A stretch of DNA of 64,000 nucleotides from Lutraria lutraria (GCA_964023205.1 OZ026833.1:32204830-32268829), one strand, 5' to 3'. Shown: positions 1 through 12,700, counted from the stretch's first letter. Program-made: numbers and translations. Notes: a model not told the origin generated them from the letters alone.

Positions 1-337
1 AGAAATTTTAACCTGGAACAAGATTTCTTAATCACTGCCCTAATCATGATTTCAAAAGATAAGAACTGTCTTTGCTGGGACTATAATAGCTGAGTCATCT
101 GCACTAAGTAGTAACATGTTCTTGACTGCTGCATGTCATTTTCATATATCAGAAAGAGTAGGGGACCTGAAATAGAACCATTTGCTGCCTGTCTGACAGA
201 TAACAAGATAGCCACAGAACAGCTTGATCTGATAAACCCATGACTCTCAGTTTCATTAACAGAATACTATAATTAACGGTACCAAATGCCTTCTGGAGAT
301 CTAATAGAATCATGCATACAAGCTGACTTTTATCCAT
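1..337 (-). mobile_element. LINE reverse-transcriptase remnant
   Basis: On the minus strand positions 337-149 read as the middle of a non-LTR retrotransposon reverse transcriptase: LLDLQKAFGTVNYSILL is the usual LDLSKAFDTVxHxxLL block and WLSCYLSDRQQ the block that follows it. The conserved GVPQGSxLGPLLF block should come next, but only GPLLFLIY survives, in a reading frame that soon breaks. A little further on, SADDSA can be read where the catalytic YADD motif is expected. The copy therefore has an internal deletion and at least one frameshift and is dead. It resembles the Jockey/CR1/RTE side of LINEs; the clade cannot be fixed from so little. Confidence 0.8.
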
Positions 338-727
338 CTGGAAGCGAATACATTCAGCAAGATGAATAAGACAAATGCCTTAAAAATAGTACATTTAAAA
401 GTACTGCACTGTTAATGTAATACAAATTTGACCCGTAATTGAAAATAGTTTTGTGAATCTGTTCCGAAACAATGACGACAAGTTGGCATGTCGTATATAA
501 TACCCATATTCATTTACATGAAATTGTCTGTGCTTTGAATCGTTTAAGTTTTGACCGAACTTTTAAAATGGACAAACGTTAAGATAAATGTTTGTTGCTT
601 CTGAAGAAACTCAAGTTAATTTCAAAAACTGTTCAGCTTCAAAACTTTATGAGTCAGTATAAATATATCATAGCGTCCTAAATTTCGAGAATATAGAACA
701 TGTTCTGTGTTTTACGCTTAAATTCAG

Positions 728-1997
728 AATGCCCAAATGGAACATTTGGTGAAGCATGTAGTCAAGTTTGTTTCTGCAGTAAGGGCTCATGTACAAAAGA
801 CTATGGAATTTGTGATGGCAAATGTCAGGCGGGGTATGAGGGAAGCCATTGTAATAAAGGTATTTCAGTCATGCAATAACATCATTATATAATGATGTTG
901 GGTGATTCTTTATTAGTATATCATTATGTTGCTATTAAAGTCATTCAGAATCGATTGTGTTATTGCAGGGAATTACAATAGCTTACAATATACAATGACC
1001 TAAATCGTTATTGCAAAGCGCTTCCTCTAATTATATAATGTTACTTGTATTCGCAGTCACTAATTTTATCATGTTTATAATGATTATGTTATGATTACAA
1101 CATAATGATTTTTTTAAATGTCAAGTTAATACGAGTGCAGGTGTTAAAAACATTTATCTACCAAATGCCTTAATATGTTTGTTTATCTTAAAGTGTGTTT
1201 ACTGGGTACATTTGGAGAAGGCTGTACTCAGATTTGTTCTAATTGTATAAACACGACATGTACTCCTGATGAAGGAATATGTTCCGGGGGATGTAAAGAG
1301 GGATTTAAAGGCAAACATTGTAGTGAAAGTAAGTAAATCAAACAATGATTCTTATCTCTTAATGTTGTGTGGTGTGTTCTCCAATGCTAAAACACGAATA
1401 GATATATTATATATATATATAGACACTATTTTAAACGAACATATTTCGAATCAAATGCTAATCAAATGTACAGTCATTTCATAGCTATGATACAAGTTGA
1501 AAGTCACATGTAAAACTGGGTCTTGTGCGATTTGTAAGCTACAATAATTTTACAATGCGCCACATGATGAACATAATTATATGAACATATGAGCACATAG
1601 CAATGGAACATTTAATTTAACTGTCGATGAATAATGCTATTTCGTAAAATATTGCTATTTTAAGCTGAAGCTATTGATCGAGCAGATCTCGTGCGATTGT
1701 GCCAAGTTATAATGTTCTACAAAGATACAAAATAGGCTTAGACTGACAAAGCCATCCCTTAATCAGATAAATGCACAAATGACATTTTATGGAACTGAAT
1801 CTATCCTTAACACTGAACTGTAAAGGCAGATAAGTATTTAACCGTTTCTTTCAGATGTTGTTGACGATCCTCCTGTGGATATCGGAATGATAGTGGGAAT
1901 AACATTCGGTTGTTTGGTAGTACTTGTGCTTGTTGTTTCTTGTGGTGTGTTTGTATGGCGTAAGAGAAATTGCGGAACAAACAGTATATTCACATAA
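728..1997 (+). CDS. EGF-like repeat membrane receptor, 3' exons (partial)
   Basis: Three exons of one gene, all joined in phase 1. Exon 728-859 (after ATTCAG, before GTATTT) gives a cysteine-rich EGF/laminin-type repeat beginning ECPNGTFGEACSQVC. Exon 1194-1328 gives a second such repeat with GTFGEGCTQICS. Exon 1855-1997 gives a short acidic linker, a hydrophobic membrane span (IGMIVGITFGCLVVLVLVV), basic residues WRKR and a stop at 1995-1997. The GTFGxxCxxxC pattern is typical of multiple-EGF-like (MEGF10/11) and scavenger receptor class F proteins, type I receptors for ligand or particle binding. The 5' part is not in the window. A strong donor (GTAAGAG) at 1960 lies inside the last exon, so the stop at 1997 may be read only in unspliced or alternative transcripts. 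Exact orthology is unknown. Confidence 0.8.
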
Positions 1998-2367
1998 TTA
2001 TTCATCCGAAACTATTTTTTTATTATTGTGGTGTGATGATCATGTGTGATAACTTAAACGTATGGAAGAATTAACATTTCCTTAATTGCGTTAAAAACTT
2101 TAAACGTCAGCTGTAAACCACTGCAACAGGATATGAGTATGTGTTATGTTTCATATATGCACACCAACATAGGATCTTTGATATATTTTCGTTTGCTAAC
2201 ATACGTTCAAAAAGTTGGGATTATTAATTTTCAGCTATGCAAATATTACATTTTGAATCCAAATCTGGTTCTGGAAAAAAAAGATCATACTTCATCACCA
2301 CAGTTAAATCCATAGATTTCATCTTATTGTGTTAAATCGATGTTAAAGTTATTTGTTTAATATTCAG

Positions 2368-3700
2368 GTCCAAAAAAGAATCGAACTGAAAGTACAAATG
2401 GCTCTGATTCGGGTCAAAGGGGTTTGTCACGAAAAAAAATCCAAAAAAAAATTGTTTCCATGTAACCCATATATATATAGAAGGGAAAGAACTTCGACAA
2501 TTCGAATTGTCCAACGCGTGTTATAAACTTCCATGTTATTGCAATGCAGTACAAAATATTTAACTCATATATAGTGCAAAGTATGGGCAACTCAACACGC
2601 TAACAGAAAATGTATACTTTTACTACCTTTACTCGCTATTGAAGATTTTTCACTTGAAAAACGGTCAAATTTTACAAAACGACACACTGTCGTAAAATCG
2701 CAGCGTGTACAAATCTATAGCGAAACTGATAAATTACAGGTAAAACTTCGTGGAGTGAGTCATAATTCATTACCAAACAGTATATTTATATCATATATTG
2801 TATAATTTACTAACTGCTAATGTTTTCACATCTCGGGATGCACTTTTAATGAAGAATTTACGTTTTTGTTCAGTTTGCAGATTCTTAATTTTGCTTCCTT
2901 GATAGGCCACATGACAATCGCCTAACTCGTGATGAAAGCTTAATTCTGATAGGATGAGCGATACTGTGTGGTATTTTTTTCCCGATTGCGTAGTGAAAAG
3001 GATAGAGTGCACAGGGTACACGTAAATTGTAAACAAATACCACAGAGTATCGCTCATGCAATCAGATTTAAGCTTTCGTCACGAGTTAGGCGATTGTCAT
3101 GTGACCCGTCATGGAAGTAAACTTCGAATAGTCGGCTTACTGAATAAAAATATACGCAAATTCTTCGCTAAAAGAGCTTTCCGAGATACGAAATCATTGG
3201 CAGTTAGTATATTATAGTGTTTTATTATGAATAGAGGCCCATTCTAAGAAGTTGTGTCAGTAATTTAACATTTCCACTCTGTACATGTATACCGGTATAC
3301 ACGCTGCGATTTTACGACAGTGTGTCGTTTTGTAAAATTTGACCATTTTTCAAGTGAAAAATCTTCAATAGCGAGTTTAGAATATCTTTAAAGGTAGTAA
3401 AAGTATACATTTTCTGTTAGCGTGTTGAGTTGCCCATACGTTGCACTATATATGAGTTAAATATTTTGTACTGCATTGCAATAACATGGAAGTTTATAGC
3501 ATGCGTTGGACAATTCGAATTGTCGAAGTTCTTTCCCTTCTATATATATATGGGTTACATGGGGGAAAAAATTTGGATTTTTTTTCGTGACAAACCCCTT
3601 TGATTCGGGTAATAATACATTTTTTATACTTCATCCGGGATTAACGCCCGTTAAGGACAATATTTCAGTTATATGCCGGCGGGCAGTTATCAAAATCTGA
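2368..3700 (+). pseudogene. Probable cytoplasmic-tail exon split by a foldback transposon
   Basis: A good acceptor (TATTCAG) ends at 2367. Joining the phase-1 donor at 1959/1960 to 2368 keeps frame and gives a basic, polar tail after the membrane span (RPKKNRTESTNGSDSG). At 2414 the foldback element begins, and coding resumes at 3611 after the duplicated ATTCGGGT, staying open to TGA at 3698-3700. With the insertion present, the frame runs about 17 more residues and stops inside the element. The splice and the pre-insertion exon are inferred from phase and sites only; no homologous tail was recognised. Confidence 0.4.
2415..3602. mobile_element. hAT-like foldback element with 8-bp target duplication
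   Basis: Almost the whole 1188 bp is an inverted repeat: arms of about 560 bp (2415 to about 2980 and about 3034 to 3602) around a spacer of about 50 bp. The ends are CAAAGGGGTTTG and CAAACCCCTTTG. The direct repeat ATTCGGGT flanks it exactly at 2407-2414 and 3603-3610. An 8-bp duplication and ends starting CA fit the hAT superfamily. No transposase is encoded; open frames inside the arms (for example 2332-2514 minus and 3506-3700 plus, which share the same starting peptide) are arm symmetry, not genes. Arms differ by scattered substitutions and small indels, so the insertion is not brand new. Confidence 0.85.
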
Positions 3701-4789
3701 CCAGTTTCCCTGGATCAAGTACATGTACCATTTCAATCAATATTCATTACTTATCTTACAGTTAACAGTAGCAGTCACGTGATTTTATAAAACCATACCT
3801 GAGTCATTGAATAACTACACTAAAGTTATCATTTATTTCTGTTTAATTCGGTAATTTACTGATATAAATGAAATGAAAGATGATGAGTGTTTTACAGAAA
3901 ATATTTTTATATTACATATGGACGGTAACGAATAAAGGATTATATTTCTAATTTCAGGACCCTATGGCAAATTTTATTAAAAATAGCGGTTGCATAATCA
4001 TACTAACATGAACTTCTATCATGAGAGGCATCACCATCAACTTGATATTTTTATTCATACGCGGGATGAACAGTCGGGAAAATAGTGCTGCTTGATTTCA
4101 TTACATTGTGAAAACAACGACTCACTGATCAATGAAAAATTATTACAATGTTTATACTAAGCGCTGTGTGTGTTGCTGTTGTTGTTATTTTTTGTACATT
4201 ATCATTACTTTTTACGTGTATTCACGTCAAATATCAAATGGAAAATGAGTTGAATGATGTCATCATGCACAATACTGTAATAAAGAAGCATTGATCGAAG
4301 ACATTGCTGCAACTCTCGCTTCATTCATGAACAAATTTCATACTTATCGACTTTTAACTTAGAGTATACTGTACTTTTCCAACGTAAACAATACACTGGA
4401 GTTCATAGGTTAAAGTAGTTACTTGTGCAGCATTCAAAGCGCTATGTCACACACAGTTGATGGTGGGTAGGACAGGCCTGTGTGTACACATTTATCAGTC
4501 ATATGATGTATAGCAAAATACTATACAATACATATGTAACGATTTACATAGAACGTTATCCAACTGCCAGAATACTACTTGCAAGATAATAGATATGAGC
4601 CGCTGGAATACATGCATCTATCATGGAGTACTAGTATTGCCTTTCTCATGAGTATATTTTATTATAATTATGTATATATAATGTACTAGTTAAGTGTTGC
4701 CCTTTAAGATTATTAAAGCTTGAACTAATTTCACGTTTTGTACAAAACATTCAAAACATTTATCTGCGTATGTATGTTCTTCAATAAAG
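3701..4789. other. Intergenic, nothing recognised
   Basis: AT-rich sequence with stops in all frames. I see no exon with matched splice sites and no inverted or tandem repeat of note. Confidence 0.6.
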
Positions 4790-5300
4790 ATGAAAAATCA
4801 CCAAACACGAAACATGAAAACGATTTATTTTTTATTATATCTACGTTTCGCCGCATTGGCTTCTTCGTGATAATAAATAAATAAATCACAACAACGGAAA
4901 TGACGTCGCGTTAACGTACAGTATACATATTATGAACATGTAAAAAATGAAAAGCATACAAATAGAATTAATCACAAAATGAAATTATGTAAATATCGGA
5001 TCAATAAAGATTCAAAAGTTTCTATGAAGTATTATATAAAACAATGTCTGTAATTTATGGATCCAGTAAGTCTCCTTGCATAATCGTTCCATATTGTTCT
5101 GTACTATATTAATAGGCATGAATGAGAAATCGTTAATCGAGTGATTATTATAATTAAAATGAATAGCAACATTTGAAGCATAATTTTCACAGGACGGATC
5201 ATAATTCTTAATGTCAAATATGTGGCTATTTTTTATGTATGTTCTTGTAATTCTACGCCTATCAAAGGGCGCCTCGCTTGTCGCCTCGACTGTTACCAAT
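4790..5300 (-). mobile_element. Penelope-like retroelement, 3' remnant
   Basis: Minus-strand frame 5299-5012 resembles the C-terminal part of the GIY-YIG endonuclease region of Penelope-like elements: VAIHFN..NHSINDFSFMPI followed by RLCKETYWIHKLQTL, matching the familiar 'ARHFN..H...DF.....I' and 'RE..WI..L.T..P.G.N' pattern. Upstream (above 5300) the frame is lost. Downstream on the same strand, at 4872-4841, lies a hairpin reading CACGAAGAAGCC-AATG-CGGCGAAACG. This is the layout of the hammerhead-ribozyme core (CUGANGA - stem II - GAAA) known from Penelope-like elements, but with core bases changed, so it is probably inactive. The copy is truncated and decayed. Confidence 0.65.
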
Positions 5301-6750
5301 AGTATTTCTGTATAAATTTATTTAATACTTACTATTTCTAACAGAAGTCTGTATGTTTATAAAAACACAAATGGTGGATTTCAATGGTCTCAATGGTCAT
5401 ACCACTTTCTAGATTCCTAGAATCTATGAAAAAAATATTTCATTCCACATAGGACAGTTTTAGTTCGTATCGTATTAATTATAAACGGCTAATCAAATGT
5501 AATATATTTGCTGCAGTCATTTGAACCAACGTTTTTTTTGTGTAGTATATTATTGCGAAATTTCACTTTTGTCAATGAATATCTATATGAATCACAAATT
5601 TAATTGGCAATTTCTAACAGGAAATATTATGGATACACAATCTAGATTCAGTCGAATGAGTATGAGTTATATTTAGAAACAGTGAAATTAAAAATAAATT
5701 TATTCGTAGACAGTATACGTTTTAGTTCCTTTCGGACGATTACTAGCCACAGCAAAGAAATACTGAATTATTCTGTTAATATATCTGTAGAAGGTCCTCC
5801 CAATAAATATGGATGGAATTGTGCTCTTGGTTGTTAGTGTATTACAGAGACAAGAGGAACATATGAGGAATGATGACTATCCACAAATATAATATGGGTA
5901 AGGTCACACCAGAATAAATTTCTGGATTTTCTTTAGAAAACAAATGGGGCGAGCGGGCGAAAAAGATATCTATTTTTGAAAATGCCATATTTGGGAGTGA
6001 ACAAAAGGCCATTTGTTTTAAACATTTATCTCTGGAAATGCCATTTTTAGGAAGCAACTGAAACAAATGAAAATAAGAAACGACTATGTCAGTATTACCA
6101 AAAGAAGCCCAATAAATGATTATAATATATTTTGTGTTGTGTCGTGTTTGAATTCATCAACCAGAGTATATGTACCTGACCATGGAACTGCAAAATTACA
6201 TATTGCGTGCAGTAATCGATTTAATGGATTTTGTAAAGACTAACTTCAGATTTCTGGCAGCTATTATGTGAAACCCTTTGGAAAATGTGACCAAGTAGTA
6301 TAAAGGATTGCCAGACGGACAAATCACAACAGCATAAAGTCTGCTGAACTTTAGTGCAATACTCTGATCATAAATACATGTATTACACAACAAATACAGG
6401 ATGAGATCAACAGAATTTAACATGTCTGGAAATAGTAGAGAAATGGACATACTTTGTGCAGATATTAAAATGTGTATGCCCATTTATGCTTACATTACTG
6501 ACATCATAAACACCCGAATAATATGCTAATTTCTTTGTCTTAAAGCAGTTTATCGTATTTTCATATTGAGACCTTGACAAACCTAAAGAGTTTCAATCAG
6601 TCTGATGTTCGTGTTAGTATTTGTTAGAATTGAAAAAAGAGAACTGACTAATATTTGTTGTGTAAACAGCATATGATCTCAAGTGTTCCACGTGCAGAAG
6701 TTATCATTGATTTACGTTCCAGTTCGATATAATTAATCAGTAAACGTTTT
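5301..6750. other. Intergenic, nothing recognised
   Basis: Two minus-strand open frames occur (6066-5842 and 6483-6196), but neither has a recognisable motif, convincing splice context or coding-like composition. No clear repeat structure is seen. Confidence 0.5.
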
Positions 6751-6754
6751 CAGA

Positions 6755-7198
6755 ATGTTAGTTCCGCGTTTAACTGCAATCATTCAACGCTGGCTAACAA
6801 GTTGGTTCAAAACGACAGTAGACAGAGCCAACTGGACCCTTGTTCTGAACCCAACCACCCAAAATCAAATAATTGTGGTCTTTATGGTCCCTTCTTTGAT
6901 TCCAGAATTCCCAATCAGTTTTCACGTTGAGTTGAATGGGAAGCCTCTATGTACAGCCGACCTCGACCTTACAATCCCTGCAAACATGGCGGCGTGTTCG
7001 ATAGGTCGCATTGACATAACAAAATCACAAATAACGTGTTTCTATTATGTATTTGTGCATTTATTTTCCATGATTCACATTCAAATATCTATAATTAACA
7101 CAAATTCATCCTTGGACGCCTTTAATATTTTTCCTTTGTTGCATAAAAACAACCTGCATGGACGCCTCTGGGCGCATCTGGCTGCTTCTGGTTGCTAA
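6755..7198 (+). CDS. Orphan ORF of 147 codons, unrecognised
   Basis: An open frame begins with ATG right after an acceptor-like TTTTCAG (ends 6753). The first part (to about 7015) has noticeably higher GC than its surroundings and gives an ordered-looking peptide (ANWTLVLNPTTQNQIIVVF, then PISFHVELNGKPLC). The second part drifts into AT-rich, low-information sequence. No family is recognised. It could be a single exon of an unseen gene, a decayed retrocopy, or chance. The region after 7130 carries short imperfect repeats of GGACGCCTxTGGGCGC type. Confidence 0.25.
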   Translation: MLVPRLTAIIQRWLTSWFKTTVDRANWTLVLNPTTQNQIIVVFMVPSLIPEFPISFHVELNGKPLCTADLDLTIPANMAACSIGRIDITKSQITCFYYVFVHLFSMIHIQISIINTNSSLDAFNIFPLLHKNNLHGRLWAHLAASGC

Positions 7199-8720
7199 AT
7201 AGTGAGACCGATAAATAGTGGTGAAAAATATCGTATTGATCAATGTGTGTTGCTATTACGTACTGATCAATGTACATTTGTATGATATATAAACATAATT
7301 AACACTTAACAGTGGTTAAATCAGTTTTGTGTATATGAAAGTGTCCCAAATTACGTTGCATTCTGGCATATTTTGAATAAAGTTACTTACATACCTAACA
7401 TTTGTGATACTGTAGTATAAATTTAAATGATATATGATAAACATACGCGAGAGGAGTATCCTACTTTAATTAGTACGTAGTGTATGTTTTTTATACAATT
7501 TATTATAACAGAATCGTGTCACTTGTACTAAATTCGTTGTATTGACTCATATAATAATTAAGTTAGGTTGTTATGTTATATATGACAGAAATGAAATTTT
7601 AAAATAATGATAATAAATTAAGATGTAATTCATACATGTTTTCTACTTTTGTCAAACTTCTTATGATTACGTCATTATGGATAACTATAACTTATTTTTA
7701 CTTTTTCCAGACATGATAAAACATGATGAAATGACAAATATAAAACAAATAAACTTACTGACTAACATAAACACTAAAATAATGAGTTTTGATTGATGCA
7801 TGACAATCAATTTAAACTATATCAGTTTATTTTTCACACCCTGTATATTATTCTAATTTAAAAAAATACTGATCGCAAATTGCCTGTCCATTTTCAGTTA
7901 ATAAACGACAAGAAGGTCAAGCTCATTATCATTATATATTTAGTCATGTTATTAAGTTATCATCATTTATCAACATATATCTTATTCCAACTTGGGGCCA
8001 AATTGACTTGAGGCCAATTTGGCTTTAATCTGACATGGAGCCAATTTAACTGTAATTGAAATTCGTCCCAGATTATACTTTGTCGAATAATTTCGTATAT
8101 ACTCGTATATTCACTGTCAGTATGTTCATAAATTCAGTAACATGGATCAAGACAAATATGCGTAATAAGAAGATATATAAGTACACGTTTAAATCGAGCT
8201 AGAGCTACCACGTTGTTGTCGCATTACCAGGGGACGTTACTCGTCATTTTTTGTGGTTCCGCAGATTATTATTTGACAGCTTCGATGTAAACTTGAATAT
8301 TTTGTTTTCCAATATTAAAGAGCGAATTGTTGATGATAACAACACTTCCTGTCGATACTTGCCTTAAACTGCAATATTATTATGACATTGTGACATTATT
8401 GATTAGTACTTGGTGTTTAGGCTGCAAAAATAGAAATGTTTGTGATCCATGTAAGTAATTGACAGATGTTCGAGGCTTTCAACCGCCGTTGTATTACAAA
8501 GTCTAAAAATATTAATTTTGAATGCATGCTGCTAATGCAATGACACACACATTAGGCGCTCAATTCTGTGATTTTTCTAACGATTATAGGTGTTATTTTT
8601 CACTTGAACTGATCAAAGTATGCAAATTGTCAGTAGAAAAATCTTCAAATTCCTCTGCTTGTGAGCGTATACTATAAAAAGGTAGCTCTCACACCATCTC
8701 TTTGCTCGACGGAAGAGACA
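7199..8720. other. Intergenic, nothing recognised
   Basis: AT-rich, no supported exon. A short imperfect repeat of 'GGxGCCAATTTxxCT' occurs around 7993-8055. Confidence 0.5.
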
Positions 8721-8893
8721 ATACCCTGGATAGACTGGTCGCAAAAAAGCATTGGTCCCGGCTTTCCTTCTTAAAGCTGTTAAAACAATTAAATTTGGCA
8801 CACTACAACAAAACGAGGTTCCCGAAATGCGCACGCATTTTGGAAGAAAAGTCCGAACCCACGCTTTTTTTGCGACCAGTCTATCCAGGGTAT
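8721..8893. mobile_element. Short MITE with ~30-bp terminal inverted repeats
   Basis: ATACCCTGGATAGACTGGTC (8721-8740) continuing GCAAAAAAGC is repeated in inverse at 8863-8893, ending GACCAGTCTATCCAGGGTAT. The ends are nearly perfect. Core length is about 170 bp with no coding capacity. A TA duplication just outside CCCTGG is possible (Tc1/mariner-like) but cannot be separated from the inverted repeat itself. Small open frames across it on both strands share the peptide from the repeated ends and are not genes. Confidence 0.7.
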
Positions 8894-9763
8894 CGCCAAG
8901 TGAGGTAAATATTGTAGATGTGGGAACTAAGTATTACTGCAGATTGCACATAGGGGCAGTTAAATCAAAAGTGATCTGTTTCTTTGGTTTTTTTTGGACA
9001 CTCAACATTTACAGTAATTTATTGGATTATTATGAACTATTGTCTTTACTTGTAAACGTTATTTGGTTCACATGACACATGTTATGAGAGCATTGTAGAT
9101 TTAGGAGACAATAGAAAATTTTGTCAATGAAGACTTGACTGGCTTTCCGATATAGTCAAATCAACTTCCCAGTAAGTATTCCTGCTGGGAAACATTAGAC
9201 AACAAAAATATAAAAATATTAGTATAACACATAATTATATTTATTGTCCTACATTACAATGTCCTCAAAATTGAGTGCATGTATACATATAAATTAATAT
9301 GATATATCTACTGATAATTCAGCAACACAGTCATGGGGAATGTTTCTTCATTCAATTCTACTTTGATAGCAATTTTGTGTGCTCCAATCTTAGTCCAGCT
9401 GATTATTCAACTCATTCACAATGACAAGACATTTAACTTGGCACTGTGACTAACACAATCCATTGGTTGGTCATTGATTGGTAATGAAGTTGGTACCATC
9501 AGTAAGACTACAAATGTCTCATACCAGTAGTCTATATATGAATCAATGCATTATTTGATACTTGAATTTTCTACCAGGATTTTTTTGCATTAAAAAGCTT
9601 TGCATTAATTCTGTCATTTATGATAATGTGTTAACTAATTCGTAATAATTAGTCTTGATTACCGGTGATTCTTTTTCAGTTGTTAACGTTGTGATGGAAG
9701 TCAAGTTGCTAAAAATGTCTGATGAAGTTTATACCATCATTGTTGACCACTAACTGAATAAAT
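8894..9763. other. Upstream region of the kinase gene
   Basis: No exon or repeat recognised. The last part is presumably promoter and 5' UTR. An in-frame TGA at 9755-9757 lies just before the chosen ATG (9764), so the reading frame cannot extend further upstream in this exon. No clear TATA box or Inr could be assigned. Confidence 0.5.
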
Positions 9764-12700
9764 ATGGCCTCCTCAAGGAGGAAAGGAGCTGACAGACAGT
9801 AAGTGTTGGTATTTAGGAAAGTGGATTAATGTTTTAGTTTCACAGATGCAAATAAATTGTATTTAGGTTCAATGATGTATCTGTAAAAAATGTCTTGATC
9901 ATCATTAAGAACATTATCTGTAATGTTGTATTGTTTTCAGGGTGCAATATTTAAGTACACTTGTACATATTGTTGTTATTTACTTACAATGATTTCACTT
10001 ACAACTTGATCTTATTATAGTTTTATCATTTAATTTTTATATGAAAATTTCCCTCAATTATCAACATGATGCACTATAAATGTATCGCCTGATTTCAAAA
10101 TGTAAACTGTACATTAATATTATATATCATTGAATTTGATTTTTAAATAATTCCTCCAAAGCCAAATGTCAAAGCGTCACTGGTTGACAGAATAGACTGA
10201 ACATGCATACTGTTTTAGTAGTATTCATCACTTGAATCTAATGGTTATTATCATATATCCTTCCATATGGGAGGTCACCTAATTAAATACTAAAGTACTG
10301 AAAGTATTCCCAGAAACTGAACTGAAAGGACTCATTGAAACTGACCTTACATAAGACTTGCACTGCAGTATGTAATGGGAATGAGTTTAATATTTGCATG
10401 GCCAATGTAGAAAAAATGTAGTACTAGATTGGTTCAAATAAAAATTCATGCACACCAAGCGTGGGACGGGTATCGTTCAGTTTCTAAAAATCAGTAGTTA
10501 TCTGTCATATTTTAGAACTTTAAAGCATTGTGGCTTAAATACATCAACTCAGTGTGACTTGCTAATAAACTTTTATAACTATGATTATGAACAGCATGCA
10601 ATACATTTATTTCTAACAAAATGATAGAGTAGATCATAATTTTTAAAACCAAGGTATGAATGGGATATATTCATGTGTCAAATGTTTCAACTTTGTGATT
10701 TAAATCATTAACTATTTTCACTGTTTTCCTATAAAGCTATGATCAGCTAGTGAAGGGTTCGCACAAGTTACACAAGGACATCAATGAACTGGAAACTGCA
10801 TATATGCTGCACCAAAAAAATATTGAAGAGGACCAAAATAGTCTCAGAGGAATGATCAGGTTAGTTAACAGATAATTTCTTTGTGTTTATCTTTGTACCA
10901 TTTGTTTTTCTCATAGAAATATGCTTCACACTTTTATCTCTGTTAAAGTCTGAGCATTTGAAGAACAACTATGGCTTTTTAATATGTTTGTATTATGACA
11001 TGTGATATGCTGTTTTATATTACTTGCTAGATTATGTGTATGATCATTATCATATAGTAAGGCCATTCATGAAGAATGTTGTTTTATGGTAATGCGACCC
11101 AACATTATAACAGTGGGTAGGTACATCTTTGTGAGCATCAAAGGCTAGTACGCTTGTACTGGAAAATAAAACTGAAATATCTTTTGTTGTTAATTTACTG
11201 GGATTTTTTAATGTGTCAGCTGTGTAACTGTAAACCATATTTATTTTTTTTAAGAGTAGCCTGAGATGATTTCGCCAATGACATGCTTGTTGCATTTGTT
11301 TCCTGCTAATTTTTATTTATAGTTTCAAGTGCTTAGTAATGTATTTGCTCATTTCATTATTGAAACATTTTAGGTCACTATGTACATTGTATCATTAGTT
11401 GATGTATTATTTTTTCAGGAAAGAAGTTGGGGGGTCAAGATGGACTCATGGTGGTGCTGGCAAACTTACTACTTATAAATCAAGCAAAGATCTTGTTGAC
11501 CGGGAGAATAATGTTCAAAACAAGAGTGCTTCTGGAAGTAGACAATCAAGCAGAGAAAATCATAGATTGACACAGGACAACATGGATGTGCCTTCTAGTG
11601 AAATGAACCATTCATCTGTTAAAAGTGTAGATCATGATATTAAGGCAGATAAAATTTTAGATTTAAAAACAAAAGTTTTAAAGAAAGCTAGCTCTCATAT
11701 AATTCGGAGAGATAATTGGGCGGCTTCTGAGGAAGCAAAATCAGTGCAGGATAGGAATGCTGTTAATGTGAGAAAAAATGAAATGAACCAAGATGTGAGA
11801 GGGAATAAACCTCAAAAACCATGTTCTATTAAGCGTAATAATTCGTTGAAGAGAGAAAATGTGGAACTAGCAGGTTCACCGTCACTTGTCACCAGCAAGA
11901 CCAAAGATAAACAAAGCGATGTTTCAAGTCTCTCCTTAAAGAAAAACTCTAGTAAAGAGAGTGGATCTTCACAAAGGGATCACTCTAATAGAAGGTCTAG
12001 ACTTGAAATATTCAATGAAAATAAGAGAAGTGATGTTGAACAAATTGCTAGTTTGCCTTCAACTGAAAGACAGGTTACAGAAAATGGTTGTCATAATGGT
12101 GATAAAGACAGTGTGCTTAAACCTCCGTCTGGTGTGACCTATACGCCTAGAAAATTCAATGGCTTTAATGAAAGAAATGGTCCTCGAAATGATGAATCTC
12201 AAGGATTCTTTTCTACTCAGCCACCAGAGCCAAGTGAAATTTACATTGATCCAAAAACTTGCCAAGTTCGAGTCACAGCAGTGAAAGATGACCATTTTAA
12301 AGACTTACACAATCTTGAAGGTACAAGAGTGTTAATTAATCCTGGATCTGTTCACAACAGTGTGGAAGGAAACAAATTAACATGTTCAATAGTTGACAAT
12401 GAAGTTAGTGATTCAAACCGGAAGAATGAAATAAGAGATATCTTTGGTCTTGACAATTTTAAGGCTCATACTGATGATAGTGTTACCTTTTATAAGACTG
12501 CTGCTTCTTCTAGTCCTTTAACTACAGCAAAACAGTGTAATACTGAAGTTGAATTCTGGTTGCGAAGTCTAGGAATACCTGATGTCAATAGATATGTAAG
12601 AATCTTCGCAGACAATGATATAGACTTGACTGATCTTGAATTCATGTCAGCATCGCAGCTCCATGACATGGGTGTTACAGCGTTTGGTGCTTTGGATAAA

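Noticed and set aside
5842..6483. Two minus-strand frames of 74 and 95 codons
   Set aside because: No motif, splice context or composition difference; likely chance in AT-rich DNA.
8613..9075. Overlapping frames on both strands around the MITE
   Set aside because: Their shared peptide comes from the inverted ends of the MITE.
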